DNA of 64,000 nt from Pelagicoccus sp. (GTDB taxonomy: Bacteria > Verrucomicrobiota > Verrucomicrobiia > Opitutales > Opitutaceae). Below, one piece after another: positions 52,667-60,624 of the stretch. The translations under genes were made by a program, and so were the position numbers. The stretch lies in assembly GCA_028284635.1 (NCBI GenBank), contig JANQRJ010000080.1:1-64000 (forward strand), given 5' to 3'. The notes under the pieces were generated by a model. The model did no database searches, was not told the DNA's origin, and was given only the letters and a program-made list of their open reading frames with translations. Within the stretch, counting starts at the first letter, position 1; each line of letters begins with the position of its first letter.

Positions 52667-55657
52667 TTACCGCCCGGCCTTGTCTTGGGAAGCGTTTTTC
52701 GCGCTTTGGAAAATGGGGGGCAGCAGGTTGGCGTAGGGCGGCTGGCTGAGCTTGAGTCCGCTGGCGAATTCGGACTTCTGCACGAGGTCTCCGGGGCTGC
52801 CGCCTTCGAGCTCGTAGCGCAGGATGGGGGCGAAGGGGAGCAGATTGCGGGGATCGCCCAGCGGCTCGATGTTTCCGCTGAGGGCGTTTAGCGACCAGAG
52901 AGGCTCGTCGCGTCGGACGTCGCGCATCAGATCGACTTGCTGGTCGGCGAGCACGGAACCGGCTAGAGTGAATCGCCCGCTGAGAGCGGTTTCGTAGAAA
53001 GCGCTGAGGGCGTTGGCCTCGCGCAGGGCGAGCTCGCCGACGTGGTTTTCCTCGAGGATGCGGTAGTCGGGCGAGGGTACGGTTTGCTCGATGATGGAGA
53101 GCCAGACGCGTTCGTTCATCTCGCCATTGGAGAGCTTGGCCAACTCGCTGGCGCGGGCTTGCAGCGTGGGGCTGAGGGCGAGGCCCCACTTCCAGGGGTT
53201 GAGCTGCATGAAGCCTATGAGGCGTTGCTGCCAGAAGATCTTGAAGGCGGGAGCGAGACTGTGTTCGTTTTCCAGATCGACGATTTGCTGGATGAGGGTG
53301 AAGCGATCGGCTCCGGCGGCCATCTGGGCGAGAGTGTTGCGGATGGGACCGATATAGTATTCGGATTCTGGTGACAATGTGGAGGGCTTGTAGAAGAAAC
53401 CCCAGAACGAGCCGTCTCCTCGGCTGATGAACTGGATGTCGCGAGGGTCTTTCTCGGGGTTGCCGAATTCGTCGAAGCCGCGGACCTTGAAGCTGAAGCT
53501 GACGTGCGAGACGCTAGGGGTCGTGTCGCTTTTGGCTATGGGTTCGACGAGGTAGATCTTGTATTCGCTTTGAGGGGTGGAGCTGCCTTCGAAGTACTGG
53601 ACAGTGGATTGGTAGACGTTTTCGAAGGCGTCGATCTCGCCGAGTCGCTCGAGATAGGCGCGCTCTGCGGGGCTGAGCTCGGGCTGGCTGGCGTATCGTT
53701 GGGCGGCTGGCTTCTCGCCTGCGAGCACGATCTCGCTTTTGAGGCTGGCGATACGCGGTTCGAGGCGAAGGGTTTGGGCGATGGCTGATTCTTGCTCGGG
53801 CGGGAGAATATCGAAACTGTGGATACGTTTGAGGGAGTCGAAATAGCTGGCTAGATTGTCGGCCTTTTGCAGTTCCCGCCATTCGGTCTCGAAAGCTCCC
53901 CATTTGGTTTCGAGCTCAATGAGCTGGCGCTCCGTCGTGGAGGTGAGGGCCTTGAGTCGGGTGACGCGGCTGAGGTTTCGGTCGCTGGGCAGCAGGACGT
54001 TGATCGCCCGTATCTGCTGATGGGCGTCTGCGCTGAGCTGCTGGAAGGCGGATCCGGTTTTCGCTTGGTTTGCGTTGCGGGAGGCGAGCTCGAGCTGCTT
54101 TTCGAGTCGGGCTAGATCGGCGTCGAGCTTTTGCTGGGAGGCTTTGGCGGTCCGAGTCCAATTGTCGAGCAGCTGCTTCTTCGCAAGGTCTTCGGGCTGA
54201 CCGAGATCGATGGCGAGAGCGTCGCGCGTGGCTTGCAGTTGGGTGGCGAGCTCCTGGACTCGGTCTCGCTCCTGGAGTGGCTTGGCGGAGCCGACGAGTT
54301 CCTCCAGGGCTTCGAGCTGCTGTTTGTACTGGGTTTGGAGAGTATTTTGATCGGCGAGCCACTGCTCGACGACAGCAGCTTGCTCGACAAGCGGGGAATC
54401 GGCGGGGGAGTTCTCGATGACGCCGCTCCAGGTATAGAGAGCCTGGGTGGCGACTCGGGTTTGCTTGGAGAGCTCGGCGTGGTGTAGGGCTACTAAGGCG
54501 TCGTTGCGGTTTTGGGCCTCCAGGGCCTGGGCTCGTTGGATGTTGAGCTGCCAGACGATCGCGATGACGGCAGCGAGGCCGGTGGCCCCTAGGGTGGCGA
54601 AGAGGGGCATTCGTCTTCTCCAGGCGTAGGCGTAGGCGGCTTTGATCTCCTTTTGCAGATCGGCGGGGAGTTGTCCGGCGGTGGTGAGAGCTTGGCGTTC
54701 GAGCGAACGGAGCTTTTCCAGCCGATCCGCAAGCTTGGGGGATTTCTTCCCGGGCGTCTTTTTCGATCTGGTAGATTGTCGAAGGTCCGCTATGGCAAGT
54801 CGTATCGAGATTATGGATTCGTAATTGCTCCTGCGACGGGAGAGCTTGGTGGCGACGTTTTCAAAGCGGGTACGCAGGTCGTCGTCTATGCGGCCGCGAG
54901 CTCCGGTGATGGCCAGGTCGTAGTCGCAGGCTAGATACGGCTTTTCCAGCTCCTGCCAGGAGTTTTCGTCGAGCTGCTCTGCTCCATCGACGACTTCGGC
55001 TACGCGAGCGGAGACCTTGGCGTCGTGCTGGGCGAGGTAGGCCTCGAGGGCTTCGGCGAGTTTGGGTTGAGCGGCTTCGGAGAGGGGCAGACCGATGGCG
55101 AGGTAGGGAGCTAGGTCGTCGGGGTGGCCTGCTTCGCTGGCGGCTTTTTCGAGGAGCTGCTGGCTTAGGCGGCTGGTCTCCTGCTTGGCTCCGAGGTCAT
55201 CGGGGTGGCGCTGAGAGATGGCTCGGATGATGCGGTAGGCGAGCATTTGGTCGCTTTCGCGCACGGCTGCTCGATACTCGTGGTAGAGCCATTCCTTGAG
55301 TTCGCCTTGGGCGGCGAGGCTGGCTTCGAGCTTCGCGATCGCATCGTGGTCGATGGAATCGGGAACGCGCCAGCCGTAGATGCCGCAGCGTTTGGTCCAG
55401 GTCTTGGCGTGGGGATGCTCGAGAGCCTTGGCGGTTTCGATGAGGCGGGGGTGAGCGCTTTCTACCAGAGCGGCAAGCAGCGGCTGGTTTGCTTCGATAT
55501 GGGCGTTGGCGGTTTGCAGGTCGGCGTTGGCGCGGGCGACTGCCTCCGCTTGCTGCCAGGCGAGTTTCGCGGTTTCCAGTCCTATGGATTCACCTGTGGT
55601 CGCCGCCTTGATTCGGTAGGCGAGGCGATTTGCTTCTGGGTGTGAGGCGAGGTTCAT
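52667..55657 (-). CDS. Large single-TM coiled-coil protein of the three-gene NTPase cluster
   Basis: 996 residues from the ATG at 55657. The soluble, helical N-terminal region (about 1-400) precedes one clear membrane helix (PLFATLGATGLAAVIAIVWQ). A long coiled-coil stretch follows (about 440-680), then a C-terminal mixed region with IYLVEPIAKSDTTPSVSHVS and FKVRGFDEFGNPEKD. I recognise no Pfam family. It is the third gene after a GTPase and a GAP1-N2-like protein on the same strand. The membrane topology (N-terminus inside, coiled coil in the periplasm) is inferred. It could be a scaffold or effector. Confidence 0.65.
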   Translation of the reverse strand: MNLASHPEANRLAYRIKAATTGESIGLETAKLAWQQAEAVARANADLQTANAHIEANQPLLAALVESAHPRLIETAKALEHPHAKTWTKRCGIYGWRVPDSIDHDAIAKLEASLAAQGELKEWLYHEYRAAVRESDQMLAYRIIRAISQRHPDDLGAKQETSRLSQQLLEKAASEAGHPDDLAPYLAIGLPLSEAAQPKLAEALEAYLAQHDAKVSARVAEVVDGAEQLDENSWQELEKPYLACDYDLAITGARGRIDDDLRTRFENVATKLSRRRSNYESIISIRLAIADLRQSTRSKKTPGKKSPKLADRLEKLRSLERQALTTAGQLPADLQKEIKAAYAYAWRRRMPLFATLGATGLAAVIAIVWQLNIQRAQALEAQNRNDALVALHHAELSKQTRVATQALYTWSGVIENSPADSPLVEQAAVVEQWLADQNTLQTQYKQQLEALEELVGSAKPLQERDRVQELATQLQATRDALAIDLGQPEDLAKKQLLDNWTRTAKASQQKLDADLARLEKQLELASRNANQAKTGSAFQQLSADAHQQIRAINVLLPSDRNLSRVTRLKALTSTTERQLIELETKWGAFETEWRELQKADNLASYFDSLKRIHSFDILPPEQESAIAQTLRLEPRIASLKSEIVLAGEKPAAQRYASQPELSPAERAYLERLGEIDAFENVYQSTVQYFEGSSTPQSEYKIYLVEPIAKSDTTPSVSHVSFSFKVRGFDEFGNPEKDPRDIQFISRGDGSFWGFFYKPSTLSPESEYYIGPIRNTLAQMAAGADRFTLIQQIVDLENEHSLAPAFKIFWQQRLIGFMQLNPWKWGLALSPTLQARASELAKLSNGEMNERVWLSIIEQTVPSPDYRILEENHVGELALREANALSAFYETALSGRFTLAGSVLADQQVDLMRDVRRDEPLWSLNALSGNIEPLGDPRNLLPFAPILRYELEGGSPGDLVQKSEFASGLKLSQPPYANLLPPIFQSAKNASQDKAGR

Positions 55658-55686
55658 GGATGGGGACGGGGCAAGAAGTTGCTGGG

Positions 55687-57777
55687 TTACTTCATGATTA
55701 CAATCCATTCCTGGTTGGATATGAGACCTTTCACGTACTTGACTAGCTCTGAAACTGCGCTCTCGAGGTCTCTCAGCCTTTTGGCTTCCAGGATGTCTCG
55801 GGATGTTGTCTGGGCCTGGAGGGTCTGGAGTTCGATTTTCGCCTTTTCCATGGCTTCGAGCGTGAAGCCGACGATGGCTTGCTCCATGAGATCGTCGCGC
55901 AGGAAGGTGGCTTGCCAGGCGCTTTGGATTTTCCGCCACTTGGCTTGGTCCTCGGGAGCGCTTGGCTCGACGAGGCCGATGGCTTGATGGATGAATTCAG
56001 CGCGTTGGTAGGCGGTTATGGGTTCTTGGGAACGAACTCTCTGAAGGGCGGCGAGAAAGGCGGTGGAGCTGCCGGTGGAGCTGCGGTGGGCGAAGGCGTA
56101 GCTAGCGAAGAAGCTCGAGAGATAGCGAGAGTAGCTGGTTTCGCCGCTTGAGATGAGTAGGCTTTGCGGGTCGAAGGCGATGAAGGCGCTGGCTGGCTCC
56201 TTTCCAAAGGCTTGGGGGAGGGAGAGGAAGGGGCGGAAGTTTGGGTTGCTTTCGATCTCGGATTTCTTGGCGAAGTAGGCGTCGAGGGCCGGACGTGCTG
56301 GAGGTTGGAAAGCGTAGTCGGCTTGCTTTAGGATGGCCTCGAGCGCCGCCTGGAAGCTGGCGAGAGAGAATTGGGCTGCGGGAAGCGAGTCGAGGGGATC
56401 GCTGGGAGCTAGTCCGCTGTTGGCGAGTTCCTGTAGGGGAGATAGAAGATCGCGGGGGAGAAGGGCGGCTTGAGTTAGGGCGGGATAGTCGCTGGGCGCT
56501 AGCGAGAGGTGTGTGGAGTTGGCTTCGTTGCGTATCAGGGTACTGGGTACGGAGAGCGGGTTGGGGTTGGGTTCGGTGGCGAGGGCTTGCAGTCGACTCA
56601 GGAAGTCGTGTTCGGCTAGGGGCGTTGGGTTGCCGGCTTTGGCGAGGGTCTTGGCGACGGGCGCCAGCAGGGGTAGCTGTGAACTGGGATAGCCGGCTTG
56701 GCGAAAGGATAGCCATTGGCGGGCGGGTGTGTCGTTGGTCTTGGCTGTTTCGCTGGGACTGTCGGCGGCGTTTTTGATTGGCGAGCTTTGCAGACGGGTT
56801 TTGTAGAGCCAGACGAGAAGCAGGACGCAGACTACAGCCGCGGCTGCGATAGCGAGATTGATGTAGAGGGAGAGCTCGCGCTTGCCGAGTTTGCGTGGCG
56901 GGCGTTTGCGTTGCTTGCGGTCGTATTCCTCGGGGATTTCGACCACGGGGGCTGCGGGGGCGCTGGTCTTGGGGGAGCTGGATCCTGGCTTCCGGGTTTT
57001 CGAGCTTGGGATTTGGGATTTAGGATTTGGGTTGGTTCGGGTGTCGTCGGGGGTGACGATGGAGAGCTTTTGGCGCGGCGGGGGTTCGAGGGGACGTGGG
57101 TCGAGGTCGAGCTCGTAGGGCAGGTCTTCGCGTTTGGCGGCTCCGCACCAGACGTAGTCCTGGGGTTGGTCGGTAGGCAGAAGGCGACTGGTGAAGCTGT
57201 AGCGCCAATGGTTCTTCGTGGGCAGTTCGTTGAGGGAGCTGCGCAGGTGCTCGATGAGATAGCGCTCTTCGTTGCGTTCGATGGGGAAGACGCGGGAGCA
57301 GAGCTGGCCCTTTTCGTAGATGGAGGGAAATTCGGTAGAGCCTAGCCTTTCCTTTACCTTGGTATCCATATCCTGGATTCCGAAGGCTTCGTGGGGGGAG
57401 AAGGTGCGTGGCGGCTCTTCCCATCGGCTACGCCAGCCTTTCCAGTTGAGAAGAATGGAGGCGGGATTGGGCAGTCCGCGGACTTCGCTGGCCTCGAACA
57501 CGAGGTGGTGGGCGAGGTGGTTGTTGCGTTTCGAGTAGTCCGTGCCGGAATCCTGGATACGGCTCAGGATGTGATAGACTCCGCTGCGCAGGGAGGAGAT
57601 GCGATGTCGGAGGACGTAGGGCGCGTTTTTGCTGGAAGTAGCGTGGTAGCGGCTCTGGCTTTCCAGCTCCTGGATGAGGTCCGGGGAGATCTCGCGGTCG
57701 CGAGCCACGCAACAGAAGCCGGACTTGCCGGGCTCCAAGCCTCGTTTGGCACTGGTGTGGATGTATTGGAGGCTCAC
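55687..57777 (-). CDS. GAP1-N2-like GTPase-associated protein with one membrane helix
   Basis: 696 residues. The first ~230 residues match my memory of the GAP1-N2 domain of GTPase-associated protein 1 (IHTSAKRGLEPGKSGFCCVA, DLIQELESQSRYHA, RHRISSLRSGVYHILSRIQD, NNHLAHHLVFEASE). A low-complexity linker (about 240-300) includes a repeat-derived TNPNPKSQIPSSK. One transmembrane helix lies at about 303-326 (LYINLAIAAAAVVCVLLLVW), then about 370 helical residues without a known domain. In published surveys GAP1 proteins are linked to DO-GTPases in predicted NTP-dependent conflict systems; here the GTPase gene is directly upstream. Confidence 0.72.
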   Translation of the reverse strand: MSLQYIHTSAKRGLEPGKSGFCCVARDREISPDLIQELESQSRYHATSSKNAPYVLRHRISSLRSGVYHILSRIQDSGTDYSKRNNHLAHHLVFEASEVRGLPNPASILLNWKGWRSRWEEPPRTFSPHEAFGIQDMDTKVKERLGSTEFPSIYEKGQLCSRVFPIERNEERYLIEHLRSSLNELPTKNHWRYSFTSRLLPTDQPQDYVWCGAAKREDLPYELDLDPRPLEPPPRQKLSIVTPDDTRTNPNPKSQIPSSKTRKPGSSSPKTSAPAAPVVEIPEEYDRKQRKRPPRKLGKRELSLYINLAIAAAAVVCVLLLVWLYKTRLQSSPIKNAADSPSETAKTNDTPARQWLSFRQAGYPSSQLPLLAPVAKTLAKAGNPTPLAEHDFLSRLQALATEPNPNPLSVPSTLIRNEANSTHLSLAPSDYPALTQAALLPRDLLSPLQELANSGLAPSDPLDSLPAAQFSLASFQAALEAILKQADYAFQPPARPALDAYFAKKSEIESNPNFRPFLSLPQAFGKEPASAFIAFDPQSLLISSGETSYSRYLSSFFASYAFAHRSSTGSSTAFLAALQRVRSQEPITAYQRAEFIHQAIGLVEPSAPEDQAKWRKIQSAWQATFLRDDLMEQAIVGFTLEAMEKAKIELQTLQAQTTSRDILEAKRLRDLESAVSELVKYVKGLISNQEWIVIMK
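57008..57031 (+). repeat. In-frame G-rich repeat inside the GAP1-N2 gene
   Basis: GGGATTTGGGATTTAGG then ATTTGGG. It encodes the NPNPKSQIP linker on the minus strand and resembles the GGGTTCTGGG family, with ATTT loops. Confidence 0.55.
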
Positions 57778-57785
57778 TGGATTTT

Positions 57786-57960
57786 AAGTGAAGAGCGAAG
57801 AATTAAGAGTGAAGAGTTGGGGGCTGACGGCGCGTTTTGTCGCGCTCTTCGTTCCTGGTTTTTCGCCTAGCAGCTCGGGGAGAATTGCGGCGCCGCCGTT
57901 GGGCGATTGCTGGTCTGCTTTGTCCGCTCTTCACTCTTAACTTTTCGTTCTTCACTCTTC
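57786..57960. repeat. Inverted pair of purine-rich repeats between two cluster genes
   Basis: AAGTGAAGAGCGAAGAATTA... (57786-57816) and its near-complement CTCTTCACTCTTAACTTTTC... (57926-57960) could form a long stem around a ~110-nt loop. The right arm overlaps the last codons and stop of the GTPase gene. It lies in the 174-bp gap between that gene and the GAP1-N2-like gene. Confidence 0.72.
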
Positions 57961-59721
57961 ATTCAGCAGCTCTTCAGCTTGCTGGCGGAGGATCCAGAGG
58001 GCGGGGGTGGTGACGAGTAGCGGCTTCAGGCGTCGTGGGTTTGGGGCGAGCCGTCCGGCGAGCGGGCCTTCTTCGATAAGGCGTGGGGAATGGCCGAGGG
58101 GGGAGACCGGGAAGTAGCGCACGACGCTGGAAAGGGCCTCGGCGTTGGCGACTATGGTAGGGCAGAGCTGGGCTAGCAGTTGACGGACTTGGGAGGAGTT
58201 GGCGTCGAGTTGCTCGGGTGTCAGGGGGGCTGTTTCCGGAAGGTGGAGAGCGTCTTCTGGCAGGAGAGAGCGCCAGAGGTCGAACTTGCCGACCATGATC
58301 GCTAGCGGCGTATCCGTTTTTTGGTGGCTTTCGATGCCGCGCATCTTCTTCACGCGGACGCCGAGCTCGGCCAGGATAGTGTCTTGTTCGTCGGTGGCGT
58401 GGGTGCGGAGTTGAGGGTCGCGCTTGCGGCGCAGAAGCTTGCGGAAGGCGGGGTGCGTGGTGGGGTCGAAGAGAAAGAGCAGTCCGGCGGAGGCGGCGAC
58501 GTGGAGGGCTCCGGGGGAGTCGTCGAGGGCGACGCCCGGTTTGAAGTGCTCGCCTGCATTGTCATAGAAGACCAGCGAGGCTCGGGTGTCGGGCTGCTTG
58601 AGCCTCTGGAGGTAGTAGACGAAGGGTCGTGGCAGTGGCGCGAGTTGGCCGTCCCGGTAGAGGCGTTCATACATGACGCCTTCGAAGTCGGTCTTGGAGA
58701 TGAAGGCGTCTTCGGGCGAGGTGGCGGAGAAGAGGCGGTTTTTCATCTCGTTTAGCTGGGCGTTTCCGCTGGGGTCGCCGTCCTGGAGGTTGGCTCCGAA
58801 TTGGCGGATCAGCTCCTCGGGGAGCTGGCGCAGGAGGACGGAGAGGTAGTAGGACTTGCCGCTGCTGGGGGCTCCGACGAGGGAGAGGATGAGCTGGCGG
58901 TGGCTGAAGAAGGAGGGCGGGAGACGACCGCGGCAGTGCGGGCAGGCGAGGTCGATGGAGACCGTTCCTTCGGCATCGAGGGCTTGGCCGAGGTGGTTGA
59001 AGCGTTCGGCGGCGAAGCGGAGCTTGGCGTGTTGACCGAGGATGGGGTCGCCGGTGAGTGAGGCGTGGGCGGCGATGTTCAGAGCGTCGCCAAGGGCGAA
59101 TTTCTTCCAGCAGTAGGGACAAGTCTGGGCATCTTTTTGGGTTCTGGGTTCTGGGTTTTGGGTGGCGGGGGGCGTGTTCTGGGGGTTGGGTTCTGGGTTT
59201 TGGGTGGCGTCTTGCTCGAGGGTGTCGACAAGGTCGGCTAGAGTGAAGCAAGCATCGGTGTTCGAGGGGAAAGCGAGGTAGTTTTGCAGGTCGGGATAGC
59301 GGGCTTTCAGAGTTTGGCGGTCGAGTTCGTGATCGAGGACGGTCTCCCGATCTTCGGGTTTGGCGGCCTCTGCGATGTCCCAGCTCGGCTCTTCGAAGTT
59401 TTGGTCTAGTGGCTCCTCCTGTCGGCTGATGCGGATGACGATGAGACGGTTTGACAAGCTGAGCCCGTAGGGCCTATCCAGCTCGATGGAGGTGGTTCCG
59501 TCTAGGATTCGACCGTCGAGGCGAACGGGTTTGTCTCGGTCGAGCAATTCTATCGAGAAGGTCCCATCGTCCTGGCGAATGCGGCAGATCCGAGTCTTGC
59601 GACCGAAATGGCTTCGGCCGCTGAGGTTTACCGGAAAGCTCTCCGTGCAAGAGGTCGTTCGGGATGCGCAGTCTCCGATGGCGAGTCTTGGCTTTGGACG
59701 GATAAATTCGAGCAGGCCCAT
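57952..59721 (-). CDS. Zinc-ribbon P-loop GTPase (DO-GTPase2-like), conflict-system candidate
   Basis: 589 residues from the ATG at 59721; the frame stays open to 60078 but the extra part runs through a 50-bp palindrome and lacks protein-like features. A beta-rich N-terminal region (about 1-100, FHA-like in feel: IELLDRDKPVRLDGR) comes first, then a repeat-derived TQNPEP linker (173-195). A four-Cys zinc ribbon follows (Cys201, 204, 260, 263), then the P-loop VGAPSSGKSYYLSVLL (Lys289), a DNAGE switch-type motif (387-391) and VGKFD (a NKxD-like position, 478-481). It matches what I recall of Double-GTPase 2 proteins in bacterial conflict operons. It heads the three-gene cluster. Confidence 0.72.
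   Translation of the reverse strand: MGLLEFIRPKPRLAIGDCASRTTSCTESFPVNLSGRSHFGRKTRICRIRQDDGTFSIELLDRDKPVRLDGRILDGTTSIELDRPYGLSLSNRLIVIRISRQEEPLDQNFEEPSWDIAEAAKPEDRETVLDHELDRQTLKARYPDLQNYLAFPSNTDACFTLADLVDTLEQDATQNPEPNPQNTPPATQNPEPRTQKDAQTCPYCWKKFALGDALNIAAHASLTGDPILGQHAKLRFAAERFNHLGQALDAEGTVSIDLACPHCRGRLPPSFFSHRQLILSLVGAPSSGKSYYLSVLLRQLPEELIRQFGANLQDGDPSGNAQLNEMKNRLFSATSPEDAFISKTDFEGVMYERLYRDGQLAPLPRPFVYYLQRLKQPDTRASLVFYDNAGEHFKPGVALDDSPGALHVAASAGLLFLFDPTTHPAFRKLLRRKRDPQLRTHATDEQDTILAELGVRVKKMRGIESHQKTDTPLAIMVGKFDLWRSLLPEDALHLPETAPLTPEQLDANSSQVRQLLAQLCPTIVANAEALSSVVRYFPVSPLGHSPRLIEEGPLAGRLAPNPRRLKPLLVTTPALWILRQQAEELLNEE
59139..59204 (+). repeat. Doubled in-frame G-rich repeat inside the GTPase gene
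   Basis: GGGTTCTGGGTTCTGGG then TTTTGGG (59139-59162), and GGGGGTTGGGTTCTGGG then TTTTGGG (to 59204). Each has four G-runs with short loops (G-quadruplex pattern). On the minus strand they encode TQNPEPNPQN and TQNPEPRTQK. Confidence 0.75.
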
Positions 59722-59865
59722 GGCGTAGTTGGGTGGCAACAGAGAGCGGAAGTCTCTGAGTTTTAGGTCGTAGCGCTGTCTTGGCAAGAGTGGGAAGGCG
59801 ATGGAGTCGACCCTCCGGCGAAACAGCGGGGTCCCGCCGAGCCGCTCCAAGCGATTGTCTCCCTG

Positions 59866-59915
59866 TCGCCTGCGCAAACAAAACTTCAACGTTGAAGTTT
59901 TGTTTGCGCAGGCGA
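59866..59915. repeat. 50-bp perfect palindrome with no loop
   Basis: Arms 59866-59890 (TCGCCTGCGCAAACAAAACT then TCAAC) and 59891-59915 are exact reverse complements, centred on AACGTT. It lies about 145 bp upstream of the GTPase ATG (minus strand) and 217 bp from tRNA-Glu. Confidence 0.9.
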
Positions 59916-60131
59916 GCGAGGTTTCGCTCTGCGGCTTGCCTGCCATTTTGTAGCTCTCAAGGGTGGCGAGCGGTCGAATTGCTTTGCGGGACCCGTTTTG
60001 AGCGGACGGTTTTCCGACTTTTCGGAATCCCTGGCGGGCCATGTTTGGAAACGTGATTGAAAGGCGATGTTTGTCCAAAAAAAGCCTTGCATGAGTAAAA
60101 CGCGCTTCTAGGTTCTGCGGCTCTTGCAGAC

Positions 60132-60209
60132 GCCCCGTTCGTCTAGCCAGGCCTAGGACACAAGGTTTTCATCCTTGCGACAGGGGTTCGAATCCCCTAC
60201 GGGGTGCCA
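60132..60209 (+). tRNA. tRNA-Glu (anticodon TTC)
   Basis: Acceptor GCCCCGT pairs with ACGGGGT (G-T at the end). The anticodon stem CAAGG/CCTTG encloses TTTTCAT, giving TTC. The T arm AGGGG-TTCGAAT-CCCCT is present, the discriminator is G and CCA is encoded. Its 3' end is duplicated at 60366-60392, and integrase remnants follow. Confidence 0.95.
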
Positions 60210-60217
60210 CTTTCCTA
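60191..60217. repeat. Putative attachment-site copy 1 (3' end of tRNA-Glu)
   Basis: AATCCCCTACGGGGTGCCAC then TTTCCT: the tRNA T-arm 3' half, acceptor and CCA. It matches 60366-60392 except for one or two bases. Confidence 0.6.
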
Positions 60218-60220
60218 AAA

Positions 60221-60249
60221 CCGCCACTTATAGCGAGTGGCGGTTTTTT
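60221..60249 (+). terminator. Terminator after tRNA-Glu
   Basis: CCGCCACT (60221-60228) pairs with AGTGGCGG (60236-60243), followed by TTTTTT (60244-60249). Confidence 0.85.
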
Positions 60250-60365
60250 GGTGAGTAGCGTGATCCGTAGGGGGATGAGAAACCTAGGGTTCGACGTAGC
60301 GAGCCTTGGCGAGCGGAGATGGGTTCCGCGAACGCGGGAGGGCGCAGCCCTGAGCGCAGCGAACC

Positions 60366-60392
60366 AATCCCCTGCGGGGTGCCACTTTCCTT
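60366..60392. repeat. Putative attachment-site copy 2
   Basis: AATCCCCTGCGGGGTGCCAC then TTTCCTT, a near-copy of the tRNA-Glu 3' end. It is followed by a degenerate copy of the terminator (AAAACCGTCACT...AGTGGCAGTTTT). The intervening ~150 bp carries no gene. Confidence 0.6.
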
Positions 60393-60441
60393 AAAACCGT
60401 CACTCGCTTCTAGTGGCAGTTTTCTTTTGGTGGATTTTTGG

Positions 60442-60609
60442 ATGAAAAAGGATGTCAGTTTGACGGTACGGATTGATGAGGAAATGTACGCGGCGGTCAA
60501 AAAACTCGCGGCGAAAGACGAACGCACCGTGCGATGGATGTTCCGCAAACTGGCGGAAGAGGCTTTGGTTGCCCGCAAGGCGCTCAGGAAGAGAAAGCCT
60601 GAAATTTAA
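60442..60609 (+). CDS. Small ribbon-helix-helix-like protein
   Basis: 55 residues from the ATG at 60442; the upstream frame is att and repeat sequence. The strand-helix-helix pattern (DVSLTVRIDEEMYAAVKKLA, then TVRWMFRKLAEEALVARKAL) fits CopG/Arc-type DNA-binding proteins. No toxin follows on its strand; it converges on the ParE gene with a 15-bp gap. It may be an orphan antitoxin or an element regulator. Confidence 0.65.
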   Translation: MKKDVSLTVRIDEEMYAAVKKLAAKDERTVRWMFRKLAEEALVARKALRKRKPEI

Positions 60610-60624
60610 GCAAAGCGAGTTCTC

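Noticed and set aside
59722..60078. 119-residue N-terminal extension of the GTPase
   Set aside because: It translates through the 50-bp palindrome and lacks domain-like sequence; the ATG at 59721 gives a plausible start, though this is not certain.
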